From: Dysgonamonadaceae bacterium
GTDB taxonomy: Bacteria > Bacteroidota > Bacteroidia > Bacteroidales > Azobacteroidaceae
DNA length: 15,425 bases
Assembly (NCBI GenBank): GCA_031260235.1
Contig: JAIRKG010000138.1
Location: forward strand, 1 to 15,425
Direction: 5' to 3'
Below are positions 1-5,194 of this stretch, one piece after another (within the stretch, counting starts at the first letter, position 1; the number at the start of each line of letters is the position of its first letter). The notes below the pieces were generated by a model that worked only from the letters and a program-made list of their open reading frames with translations, was not told the origin of the DNA and did no database searches. The position numbers and the translations under genes were made by a program.

Positions 1-215
1 TTGTTTTTGTAGGCATCGCTCGCATCCTCTACTTTTTGCATGAACTCCTGATAACCGATTGATTGACCGTCAACAATCACAATTTTTTCCTTGTGCTGCT
101 GGAAAAAGGAAGAACCCGAGTTAAGGAAGTCGCCGATAATAAATGCGAATAAAGCAACCCCTATTGCTCCGACGAGCAGTCCTGCTTTGTTTCTGATTTT
201 TTCTAATGTTGCCAT
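1..215 (-). CDS. PpiD/SurA-like peptidyl-prolyl isomerase, N-terminal part (partial)
   Basis: This is the first 71 codons of a gene that runs off the left edge of the window. The start ATG is at 215-213. The protein begins MATLEKIRNKAGLLVG and continues with a hydrophobic stretch (about residues 12-29, LLVGAIGVALFAFIIGDF). That fits an uncleaved N-terminal membrane anchor with the rest in the periplasm. The next part (KIVIVDGQSIGYQEFMQKVE) resembles the start of a SurA N-terminal chaperone domain. Bacteroidota PpiD-like folding factors of roughly 700 residues start almost exactly this way, so I infer a periplasmic foldase with a SurA_N and one or more parvulin domains further on. The catalytic domain lies outside the window and cannot be checked. 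A minus-strand TACTTTCG about 40 nt upstream could be its -7 box. Confidence 0.82.
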   Translation of the reverse strand, partial: MATLEKIRNKAGLLVGAIGVALFAFIIGDFLNSGSSFFQQHKEKIVIVDGQSIGYQEFMQKVEDASDAYKN

Positions 216-253
216 ATAGATATATGTTTGTTAGTTGATTAATAAATTGCAGG

Positions 254-261
254 CGAAAGTA
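254..261 (-). promoter_or_regulatory. Possible -7 box for the PpiD-like gene
   Basis: Read on the minus strand this is TACTTTCG, one base away from the Bacteroidota -7 consensus TAnnTTTG. It lies 38 nt before the start codon. No TTTG-like -33 element is visible at the right distance, so the call is weak. Confidence 0.28.
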
Positions 262-352
262 CAAAATTTTGTTTTATTGAACGCTATATTGTTGTGAAAA
301 TTTAATTATTTGAGGAAAGACGGAATAAAACAAGGCGGATTTAATCTCACCT

Positions 353-381
353 CGTCATTGCGAGGCGAAGCCGAAGCAATC
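353..381. repeat. Dispersed hairpin repeat, copy 1 (diverged)
   Basis: The sequence starts CGTCATTGCGAGGCGAAG and ends GAAGCAATCAGGA. It matches the copies at 2139, 12536 and 12586, sharing the CGTCATTGCGAG head and the GCAATC tail. The TTGC and GCAA ends can pair, so it forms an imperfect hairpin of the REP type. Confidence 0.7.
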
Positions 382-612
382 AGGAGAAAAAACAACCTCT
401 CTCTATTAAAAATCAATCCTGCGGGGGAAGTCTCCCCCCCCCGCTCCAGCCGCCTGCGGCGGGCTTCCGCTTCCCCCTCTGCGGAGGACACCCCCGCAAC
501 GCCCTGACAGACTCTTATTTAGAACGACGCTTTGCAGCCTTTGAAAATTACTTTTGGCCCGGGACAAAAACGTTTTTTTCTCTGAAAGTTGCCACTTATT
601 TCTTCAAATATA

Positions 613-643
613 TTTGCGAATTGAAAAATGATGGTTATCTTTG
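613..643 (+). promoter_or_regulatory. Bacteroidota-type promoter (TTTG-N19-TATCTTTG)
   Basis: A -33 TTTG lies at 613-616 and a perfect -7 TATCTTTG (TAnnTTTG) at 636-643, with 19 nt between. This is the best promoter match in the window. The predicted transcript would start near 650, about 18 nt before the ATG at 668. It therefore belongs to the signal-peptide stub and may also drive the glycosyltransferase behind it. Confidence 0.7.
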
Positions 644-667
644 CCATCAAATAAAAGCAGCAAATTT

Positions 668-972
668 ATGAACAGTCGAAAATTAATCAAGTCTATTGTG
701 GTCTTATTCGTGTTGGCGGTCGCGAGTGAGTTGCATCTCCATGCAACGGTTTTTACAAACCGAACACAAATTCCCAGTCCGGCAAGGAGATTGAATCAGA
801 CCGGCGAATATGCGGTCGGCATAGCGCCAGGCTGCGTGCGGCGAAGCCTTGCGGTTTGCGGAACAGGATGGAGAGACGCTGGTGATTATCCCCGGCCATG
901 GCAACAGCGGAATCAGCATTGGCTCAAACAAATGTTCCGGATATTCTTCCCTATCTAAGGAAAACGCTTCGT
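668..972 (+). pseudogene. Remnant of a secreted-protein gene (signal-peptide stub, frame broken)
   Basis: The ATG at 668 sits just behind a strong promoter and opens a convincing signal peptide: MNSRK, then a hydrophobic core (LIKSIVVLFVLAVASEL), then HLHA as a possible cleavage site. The frame stays open to 958, but after about residue 38 it reads as low-quality sequence rich in Arg, Pro and Trp. A different frame from about 845 to 998 reads more like protein (EALRFAEQDGETLVIIPGHG). This fits a gene that has suffered at least one frameshift or internal deletion. I do not recognise the original family. An alternative is a real small secreted protein of 96 residues, but the mature part does not support that. 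The glycosyltransferase start at 973 falls inside the remnant's tail. Confidence 0.4.
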
Positions 973-2052
973 ATGAAAAGAATATTTTTAGTCTATGATG
1001 TAGGTCCGCAAAGCAGATTGGAATGGATATTTGCTGCTTTCAAAAAAGAAGACGTCGACGTTCATTGGATTATGATGAGATACAATGAGAAAAACAGGAT
1101 ATACAGGTGGCGGAAAATCCTGCACTTTTATTGCTACCTCGAAGTTGCTTTTCAAACCATCAGAAAATCCAGGCAGGGAGATGTAATCCTCTGTTGGAAC
1201 TTTATTATCGGCACTTTCCTGTCTGCACTATGCCGGTTGTTTGGAAAAGACAGGGTGATTCTCTCCTTAAATATGATCAGTCATCCCAAACAAGGTGTCG
1301 TGGCTTTCCTCAGGAGTAAAATATATAATTACGCTTTTGCTTACCCTTCTTTCCTGTTTACCGTAAACTCGGCTACCACATTACATCACTATCAAACAAA
1401 ATATAAGTTTGACAGCAAACACGCTTTCGTATTACCAGACCCCTATTTGCCGATATATAAAGAGAAGCCATTCGATACATCCGACGGATATGTCTTTTGC
1501 GGAGGAGAAGCCCAGCGAGACTGGCATACATTCTGCGGTGCGGCTAAACGATTGCCACATCGCTCGTTTGTAGGCGTCGGCAGAAAAAAATACATGCCGA
1601 AAAACCTTACTATACCAAACAATGTGACCATGTATTACGATATTGCCGAACCCGACTTTGACCGTTTGTTGGAAAAATCCGCAACGGTAGCCCTACCGCT
1701 CCTCTCGGCAATGCCGGCGGGATTAATCGTCATGTACAAAGCTATATTCCTTTCAAAACCCCTCATTATAACCCGTATCTCATCCATTGAAAATTATCTT
1801 GAAGACGAACATAGCGCAATCCTCCTGTTCACCAGCGATACAGAAGGACTGGTCAAGGCAATCAACAAAATCATTGACGACAAAGCTTATGCCGAAAAAT
1901 TAACCCTGCATGCCAAAGAAGCTATCAAAAAACACTCTCCTGAAGCATATTCCCAGGCGATATACTCCATTCTGCAAAATAAAGATCAGTTCGGACGAGG
2001 AGCGAATGAAAGGTTCAAAGATGACGAAAATTGTCGCGAATATTTTGGATAA
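973..2052 (+). CDS. Putative glycosyltransferase (GT-B fold, group 1/GT4-like)
   Basis: The product has 359 residues and probably transfers a sugar from a nucleotide donor to a surface glycan or lipid-linked acceptor in the cytoplasm. I chose the ATG at 973 (MKRIFLVYDVGPQSR, a typical first beta strand). The in-frame ATG at 898 would add 25 residues that come from the broken gene upstream. The N-terminal half has the beta/alpha pattern of a GT-B acceptor domain. The C-terminal half carries the donor-domain signature near the end: LPLLSAMPAGL, then a short helix, then GKP-like SKPLIITRISSIENYLED, followed by the usual DTEGLVKAINKIIDD helix. The classic E-x7-E motif is weak. No other glycan genes are nearby, so substrate and pathway are unknown. 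The last 20 residues are polar and show no family resemblance, so the 3' end may have been altered. Confidence 0.72.
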   Translation: MKRIFLVYDVGPQSRLEWIFAAFKKEDVDVHWIMMRYNEKNRIYRWRKILHFYCYLEVAFQTIRKSRQGDVILCWNFIIGTFLSALCRLFGKDRVILSLNMISHPKQGVVAFLRSKIYNYAFAYPSFLFTVNSATTLHHYQTKYKFDSKHAFVLPDPYLPIYKEKPFDTSDGYVFCGGEAQRDWHTFCGAAKRLPHRSFVGVGRKKYMPKNLTIPNNVTMYYDIAEPDFDRLLEKSATVALPLLSAMPAGLIVMYKAIFLSKPLIITRISSIENYLEDEHSAILLFTSDTEGLVKAINKIIDDKAYAEKLTLHAKEAIKKHSPEAYSQAIYSILQNKDQFGRGANERFKDDENCREYFG

Positions 2053-2138
2053 ATACACTTGTTTCGGGTTTACGACTACAGGGCATACCGGCGAAGAGGT
2101 ATTTCTTACCGTTTACGCCCCTGTCCGCCTGCCCCTCC

Positions 2139-2174
2139 CGTCATTGCGAGCCACGTAGCGGCGCGGCAATCCAC
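2139..2174. repeat. Dispersed hairpin repeat, copy 2
   Basis: It reads CGTCATTGCGAGCCACGTAG and then CGGCGCGGCAATCCAC. The ATTGC and GCAAT arms pair, with further pairing around a short loop. It is nearly identical to the copy at 12536-12571, apart from a few central bases. It lies directly beyond the 3' end of the Rha-like fragment. Confidence 0.82.
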
Positions 2175-2204
2175 ACAACGTCCCCGCAAGCCAAGAAAAA
2201 AGCC

Positions 2205-2480
2205 CCACCTGAAACAGATCTGATTAGTCGCCCTCCCCATTGGTACGGTGATAATCATCTTTTCGCCAAGCGCAGCCTGCGAAGCCCGACGAGCACGGCT
2301 CTCCAAAAGATTTTTCTCTTCCAATTCTTCCCCCCGAAGAATCAGTATTGCACGCGCCTCGTCGTTATACTTCGTGGCGACATACAAACACTCCCGTCTG
2401 GTGAGTCTGTACATGGGTAATTTTCGACCGCTTGGGTCTGCGTATTCACTGACCCCAAATTTGCGTTCAGTAACTTTTTC
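2205..2480 (-). pseudogene. Fragment of a phage Rha-type regulatory protein
   Basis: The minus-strand reading contains KFGVSEYADPSGRKLPMYRL, then a TRREC segment, then YVATKYNDEARAILILRGEE. This matches my memory of the core of Bacteroides phage regulatory proteins of the Rha family: a YxDxxGRxxPMYxLT strand pair, then a LYIATKFNDEARAKLILRWEELE-like helix. The upstream (N-terminal) half is missing and is replaced by the low-complexity CG/CA tract. Downstream the frame runs into the dispersed repeat at 2139-2174. A working Rha protein is usually nearly twice this length or longer. I take it as a dead prophage leftover. It could instead be a related ORF6N or KilA-N regulator. Confidence 0.55.
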
Positions 2481-2520
2481 ACGCGCGCACACGCACATTT
2501 TTTTACACACGCGCACGCGC
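2481..2520. repeat. Alternating purine/pyrimidine (CG/CA) low-complexity tracts
   Basis: Two tracts of strictly alternating pyrimidine and purine, ACGCGCGCACACGCACAT (2481-2498) and ACACACGCGCACGCGC (2505-2520), flank a run of seven T. Such sequence can adopt left-handed Z-DNA and is prone to slippage. It abuts the truncated end of the Rha-like fragment. Confidence 0.75.
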
Positions 2521-2622
2521 TTTTCATCCCCCCACACACTTTTTGAAAGCTCTTTTGGGTATATTTAATGGCTTTTATTTGATTATCAACAGTTTACACC
2601 AATCGCCCATATTATTGCATTG

Positions 2623-2760
2623 TGGAATATGTACCCCGAATTGTGCGAAAAGGCTTGGAATATGTACCATCGAAACGCAAGAAAAAGAACGGAAAATGCA
2701 CGCCCTTTCGGTACATTTCGTTTTTCTTGCCCTGAAAAATGCACGTCCAAATGCACGCCC
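2623..2760. repeat. Cluster of short iteron-like repeats
   Basis: TGGAATATGTACC occurs twice 33 nt apart (2623-2635 and 2656-2668). AAATGCACGCCC occurs at 2694-2705 and 2749-2760, with the one-base variant AAATGCACGTCC at 2737-2748, so the last two copies are in perfect tandem. The 10-nt inverted pair GCAAGAAAAA (2677-2686) and TTTTTCTTGC (2721-2730) brackets the first AAATGCACGCCC. Direct and inverted short repeats packed like this can be protein-binding arrays of an origin, a transposon end or an operator. No adjacent protein confirms which. Confidence 0.55.
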
Positions 2761-2798
2761 TCGTTCAATTTTTGCCTTTTTCGCCTGTTCAAAAGATT

Positions 2799-2822
2799 AA
2801 CCGGCTTGCTTTTCAGCCGGTT
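2799..2822. repeat. Perfect 8-bp hairpin AACCGGCT/AGCCGGTT
   Basis: The arms at 2799-2806 and 2815-2822 pair perfectly around an 8-nt loop. Neither strand has a good run of T straight after it, so on its own it is a poor terminator. It sits 12 nt before the hairpin at 2835-2850 and shares the AGCCG core with it. Confidence 0.6.
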
Positions 2823-2825
2823 GCA

Positions 2826-2850
2826 CACAAAAAAAGCCGCAAAAGCGGCT
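2826..2850 (-). terminator. Rho-independent terminator on the minus strand
   Basis: On the minus strand, AGCCGC-TTTT-GCGGCT forms a 6-bp GC-rich stem with a 4-nt loop, and a run of T follows directly. It could end transcription from ftcD, whose stop codon lies about 390 nt upstream. It could equally belong to a lost gene of the decayed element. Confidence 0.6.
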
Positions 2851-2996
2851 CTACCATGTGTTTCTCTTTCATTTATAGTTAATTATATACCCTATGGGCA
2901 GTTATTCAAAAATAGCCCGTTTCTTTGGCGTTATAGCCGTTCGAGGCTATTGAAATGCTGTATCTATCCGGTTTTGCGAAAATATCCCATTTTTCG

Positions 2997-3030
2997 ACGG
3001 TTTTTTGTTACATCGGCACCAAAAAACTGT
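2997..3030. repeat. A/T-rich hairpin
   Basis: ACGGTTTTTTG (2997-3007) and CAAAAAACTGT (3020-3030) pair over 11 positions with one G-T wobble, around a 12-nt loop. Its role is unknown. It lies in gene-free DNA about 210 nt beyond the ftcD stop codon. Confidence 0.45.
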
Positions 3031-3240
3031 TCAAACACTCGAAAAATGTAAAGCGAAATAATCAAGAATCAACATGGAATCGCATTTCATTTTTCTCTCT
3101 TTTCAGGTTGTTTTTGATATTTAATCCTACATAAATCAAAGCAATACACCTCTTTTGTTGGCTTCTCATTTTGTCGCATTTCATTTTTTCCTTATTATCT
3201 TGACGGGGAGCAACATTGCTCTGCGATTGCGAGGGCTTCG

Positions 3241-4137
3241 TTACCCCCAAAGACGCTCCTCCAAAACCCGCTCCACAGAAAAATCCTCAAGCCTCAAATA
3301 ATAAGCGGCAGTATCAACCAGTGCCTGTAGAGGCGTCAACCCGATAAGTTCCGTTCCGGAAATTGCGACGCCATACCGTTGCGCTTCAAAGCGAATCATT
3401 TCTACGGCTTGATAGATGGTCGTTTTTGTATAATCCGTCAGGTTCAGGGATACTTGTACCTTGTTTTGATCTTTTAATTCGACGGCAATTGCTTTGCAAA
3501 ACCGCAAGCCGCCGCCGATAAAGCGTATTTTTTTCGCAATTTTGCAGGCAATTTCCAACCTGTTCGTGTTCAAATTCACGTTGAAAGCAATCAGCGGCAT
3601 ACGTGCACCGACGATTGATGCGCCGGCAGTAGGATGCCGTTCGGCAGGACCGAAATCAGGCTTCCATTCCGGCAGTTTCATTTTATCGGTTAATCTTTCA
3701 AATTCGCCTTGCCTGACAGCAGCCAGATTTCGCCGATGCTCCGCAGAAGCCGATTTCTCATATAAATAAATCGGAAGTGCGTATTTTTCGGCAAGAATCC
3801 GCGCCGTATCTTTTGCCAAAGCGTCGGCTTCTTCGAGGCTCATTCCTTTAATCGAGATAAACGGAATAACGTCTACGGCGCCAATGCGAGGGTGTTGTCC
3901 CTCGTGCCGCGTCAAGTCAATTTCTTTGATTGCGATTCCGACTGCTTCAATAATAGCTGCTTTCATTGCCTCCGGTTCGCCGATAGCGGTAACGACCATT
4001 CGGTTATGATCTTTGTCGCTGCTGTAATCCAGCAATTTAATGTTTTCCTTTGCCCGGAAAGAATTTACAATCCGTTCTATTTTTTCCAAATCGCGCCCTT
4101 CGCTGAAATTAGGGACGCTTTCAATAATTTTGTTCAT
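3241..4137 (-). CDS. ftcD: Glutamate formimidoyltransferase
   Basis: The 298-residue cytoplasmic enzyme moves the formimino group between N-formimino-L-glutamate and tetrahydrofolate, linking histidine breakdown to the one-carbon pool. The start (MNKIIESVPNFSEGRD) matches the family's ECVPNFSEG opening. The folate and active-site loop reads RHEGQHPRIGAVDVIPF at 77-93. His82 aligns with the catalytic His82 of the mammalian enzyme. Further family blocks are PIYLYEKSA, EWKPDFGP and GASIVGARMPLIAFNVNLNT. Length and both transferase subdomains are complete. The cyclodeaminase domain fused to the mammalian enzyme is absent, as is usual in bacteria. No hutH, hutU, hutI or fchA gene is next to it, so the rest of the pathway must be encoded elsewhere or be absent. 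It is divergent from gcvH, with 170 nt between the two starts. Confidence 0.95.
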   Translation of the reverse strand: MNKIIESVPNFSEGRDLEKIERIVNSFRAKENIKLLDYSSDKDHNRMVVTAIGEPEAMKAAIIEAVGIAIKEIDLTRHEGQHPRIGAVDVIPFISIKGMSLEEADALAKDTARILAEKYALPIYLYEKSASAEHRRNLAAVRQGEFERLTDKMKLPEWKPDFGPAERHPTAGASIVGARMPLIAFNVNLNTNRLEIACKIAKKIRFIGGGLRFCKAIAVELKDQNKVQVSLNLTDYTKTTIYQAVEMIRFEAQRYGVAISGTELIGLTPLQALVDTAAYYLRLEDFSVERVLEERLWG

Positions 4138-4211
4138 GTAATATTTTTATCTTGTTTATTTGTCTTGCCTTGACGATGCCAATCGTTTGGGAATGAAAAT
4201 ATCCTTTGTGG

Positions 4212-4219
4212 CAAAAGTA
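4212..4219 (-). promoter_or_regulatory. Probable -7 box for ftcD
   Basis: On the minus strand it reads TACTTTTG, a full match to TAnnTTTG, 74 nt before the ftcD start. I see no clear TTTG -33 element behind it, so the call rests on the -7 box alone. Confidence 0.4.
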
Positions 4220-4271
4220 GGAATATATTCAAAAAATGAGTGCGTCACTGCTAAATTCCAATTAAAAGTTG

Positions 4272-4279
4272 TAATTTTG
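4272..4279 (+). promoter_or_regulatory. Probable -7 box for the gcvH operon
   Basis: TAATTTTG matches TAnnTTTG fully and lies 28 nt before the gcvH ATG, giving a short leader of about 20 nt. The -33 region (about 4248-4252) is not a good TTTG. Confidence 0.45.
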
Positions 4280-4307
4280 CCGAACAATTTTAATAATACA
4301 ATAACAA

Positions 4308-4688
4308 ATGAATTTTCCTGAAAATGTAAAGTACGCCAAAGACCACGAATGGATTCGTCCGGAAGGAGCGGAAGCCTATGTTGGCATTACCGATTACGCG
4401 CAAAGCGAATTGGGTGAAATTGTATATGTTGATATTACAGCGGAAGGTGAAACTATTGGACAAAACGGAGTTTTCGGTTCTATCGAAGCCGTTAAAACCG
4501 TTTCAGACCTACTGATGCCTGTTGATGGCAAGATTTTGGAAATCAACGAGAATCTGGAAGAGCATCCCGAATTAATCAATTCCGATCCTTACGGCGAAGG
4601 CTGGATTATTAAAATCTCTATTGCCGATCCGGCTCAACAAGACGGATTAATGAACGCCGGTGAATACAGATCTTTTATCGGAAAATGA
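4308..4688 (+). CDS. gcvH: Glycine cleavage system H protein
   Basis: This 126-residue protein carries the lipoyl arm that shuttles the aminomethyl group of glycine between the P, T and L proteins. It starts MNFPENVKYAKDHEWIRPEG, the usual opening with the HEW motif. The GITDYAQSELGEIVYVD segment follows, then the lipoylation site SIEAVKTVSDLLMPVDG, with Lys63 as the modified lysine. The C-terminus (NSDPYGEGWIIKISIADPAQ) is complete. The other gcv genes are not in the window, which is common in Bacteroidales where gcvH sits alone with purE. It is the first gene of the operon, and its TGA overlaps the purE start (ATGATG), so the two are likely translationally coupled. Confidence 0.97.
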   Translation: MNFPENVKYAKDHEWIRPEGAEAYVGITDYAQSELGEIVYVDITAEGETIGQNGVFGSIEAVKTVSDLLMPVDGKILEINENLEEHPELINSDPYGEGWIIKISIADPAQQDGLMNAGEYRSFIGK

Positions 4689-5194
4689 TGAAGCCGCGTG
4701 TCAGTATCATTATGGGTAGCGTTTCCGACCTGCCTGTTCTGGAAAAAGCAGCTAAGATATTGGACGATTTTGAAATCCCTTTTGAAATGCAAGCGTTGTC
4801 GGCACACCGTACGCCTGTCGAAGTTGAAGATTTTGCAAGAAACGCTCAAACCAGAGGCGTCGAAGTGATTATCGCTGCAGCGGGAATGGCAGCCCATCTC
4901 CCCGGCGTAATCGCTTCCATGACAATGCTTCCTGTTATTGGAGTGCCGATTAATTCCAGCCTCGACGGCGTAGACGCTCTGCTGTCTATCATACAAATGC
5001 CGCCGGGCATTCCGGTTGCAACTGTCGGCGTTAATGCCGGAATGAACGCTGCTTTATTGTCCGCACAAATTTTAGCCTTGAAGGACATAGCCATACAAAA
5101 AAAACTGTCGGATTACAAGACGGATCTCAAGAATAAGATTGTAAAAGCCAATCAGGATTTGGCGGCTGTGAAATATCCCTTTAAAACCAACTAA
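4685..5194 (+). CDS. purE: N5-carboxyaminoimidazole ribonucleotide mutase (class I PurE)
   Basis: This 169-residue enzyme converts N5-CAIR to CAIR in purine synthesis. It shows the PurE opening RVSIIMGSVSDLPVLEKA, which holds the phosphate-binding SD pair. The catalytic motif ALSAHRTPVEV and the glycine-rich block AAAGMAAHLPGVIASMTMLPVIGVP follow. SSLDGVDALLSIIQMPPGIPVATV is the usual class I segment. Two start codons are possible: 4685 overlaps the gcvH stop by 4 nt, and 4688 overlaps it by 1 nt. I list the first, but either gives the same fold. The NAGMNAALLSAQIL segment replaces the more common NAGLLA-type wording and is a mild variant. Its stop overlaps the ispG start (TAATG). Confidence 0.97.
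   Translation: MMKPRVSIIMGSVSDLPVLEKAAKILDDFEIPFEMQALSAHRTPVEVEDFARNAQTRGVEVIIAAAGMAAHLPGVIASMTMLPVIGVPINSSLDGVDALLSIIQMPPGIPVATVGVNAGMNAALLSAQILALKDIAIQKKLSDYKTDLKNKIVKANQDLAAVKYPFKTN

Larger units (their letters stand above)
216..612. other. Gene-free stretch with a dispersed repeat and a GC-rich patch
   Basis: No convincing gene lies here. The two small overlapping frames at about 306-507 are opposite-strand readings of the same repeat and GC-rich DNA. The stretch contains a copy of the CGTCATTGCGAG dispersed repeat (353-381). It also has a C/G-rich patch at about 421-500 with the short hairpin GGGGGA-agtc-TCCCCC (423-438) and several overlapping GCCGC/GCGGC arms. Base composition here is clearly richer in G+C than the AT-rich flanks, which suggests inserted repeat DNA. 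Confidence 0.6.
2053..3240. other. Gene-poor scar of about 1.2 kb with mobile-element debris
   Basis: No intact gene is supported between the glycosyltransferase and ftcD. In order, the stretch holds a dispersed repeat copy (2139-2174), a truncated phage Rha-type regulator on the minus strand, two alternating CG/CA tracts (2481-2520), clustered 12-13 nt repeats (2623-2760), two hairpins (2799-2850), the inverted pair AATAGCC/GGCTATT (2911-2951) and an A/T-rich hairpin (2997-3030). Short frames here, such as 2620-3051 and 3062-3250, look random. I read it as the decayed remains of an integrated phage or plasmid-like element. Confidence 0.55.

Noticed and set aside
898..972. Upstream in-frame ATG that would lengthen the glycosyltransferase by 25 residues
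   Set aside because: The extra residues do not resemble a glycosyltransferase start and come from the decayed upstream gene. The ATG at 973 begins a typical first beta strand.
2543..3051. Overlapping short frames on both strands as small genes
   Set aside because: They overlap each other and the repeats, lack protein-like composition and match no family I know.
3062..3250. Minus-strand 62-residue frame next to ftcD
   Set aside because: Lys/Arg/Asn-rich sequence without any recognisable motif, overlapping the ftcD end, with no promoter seen.
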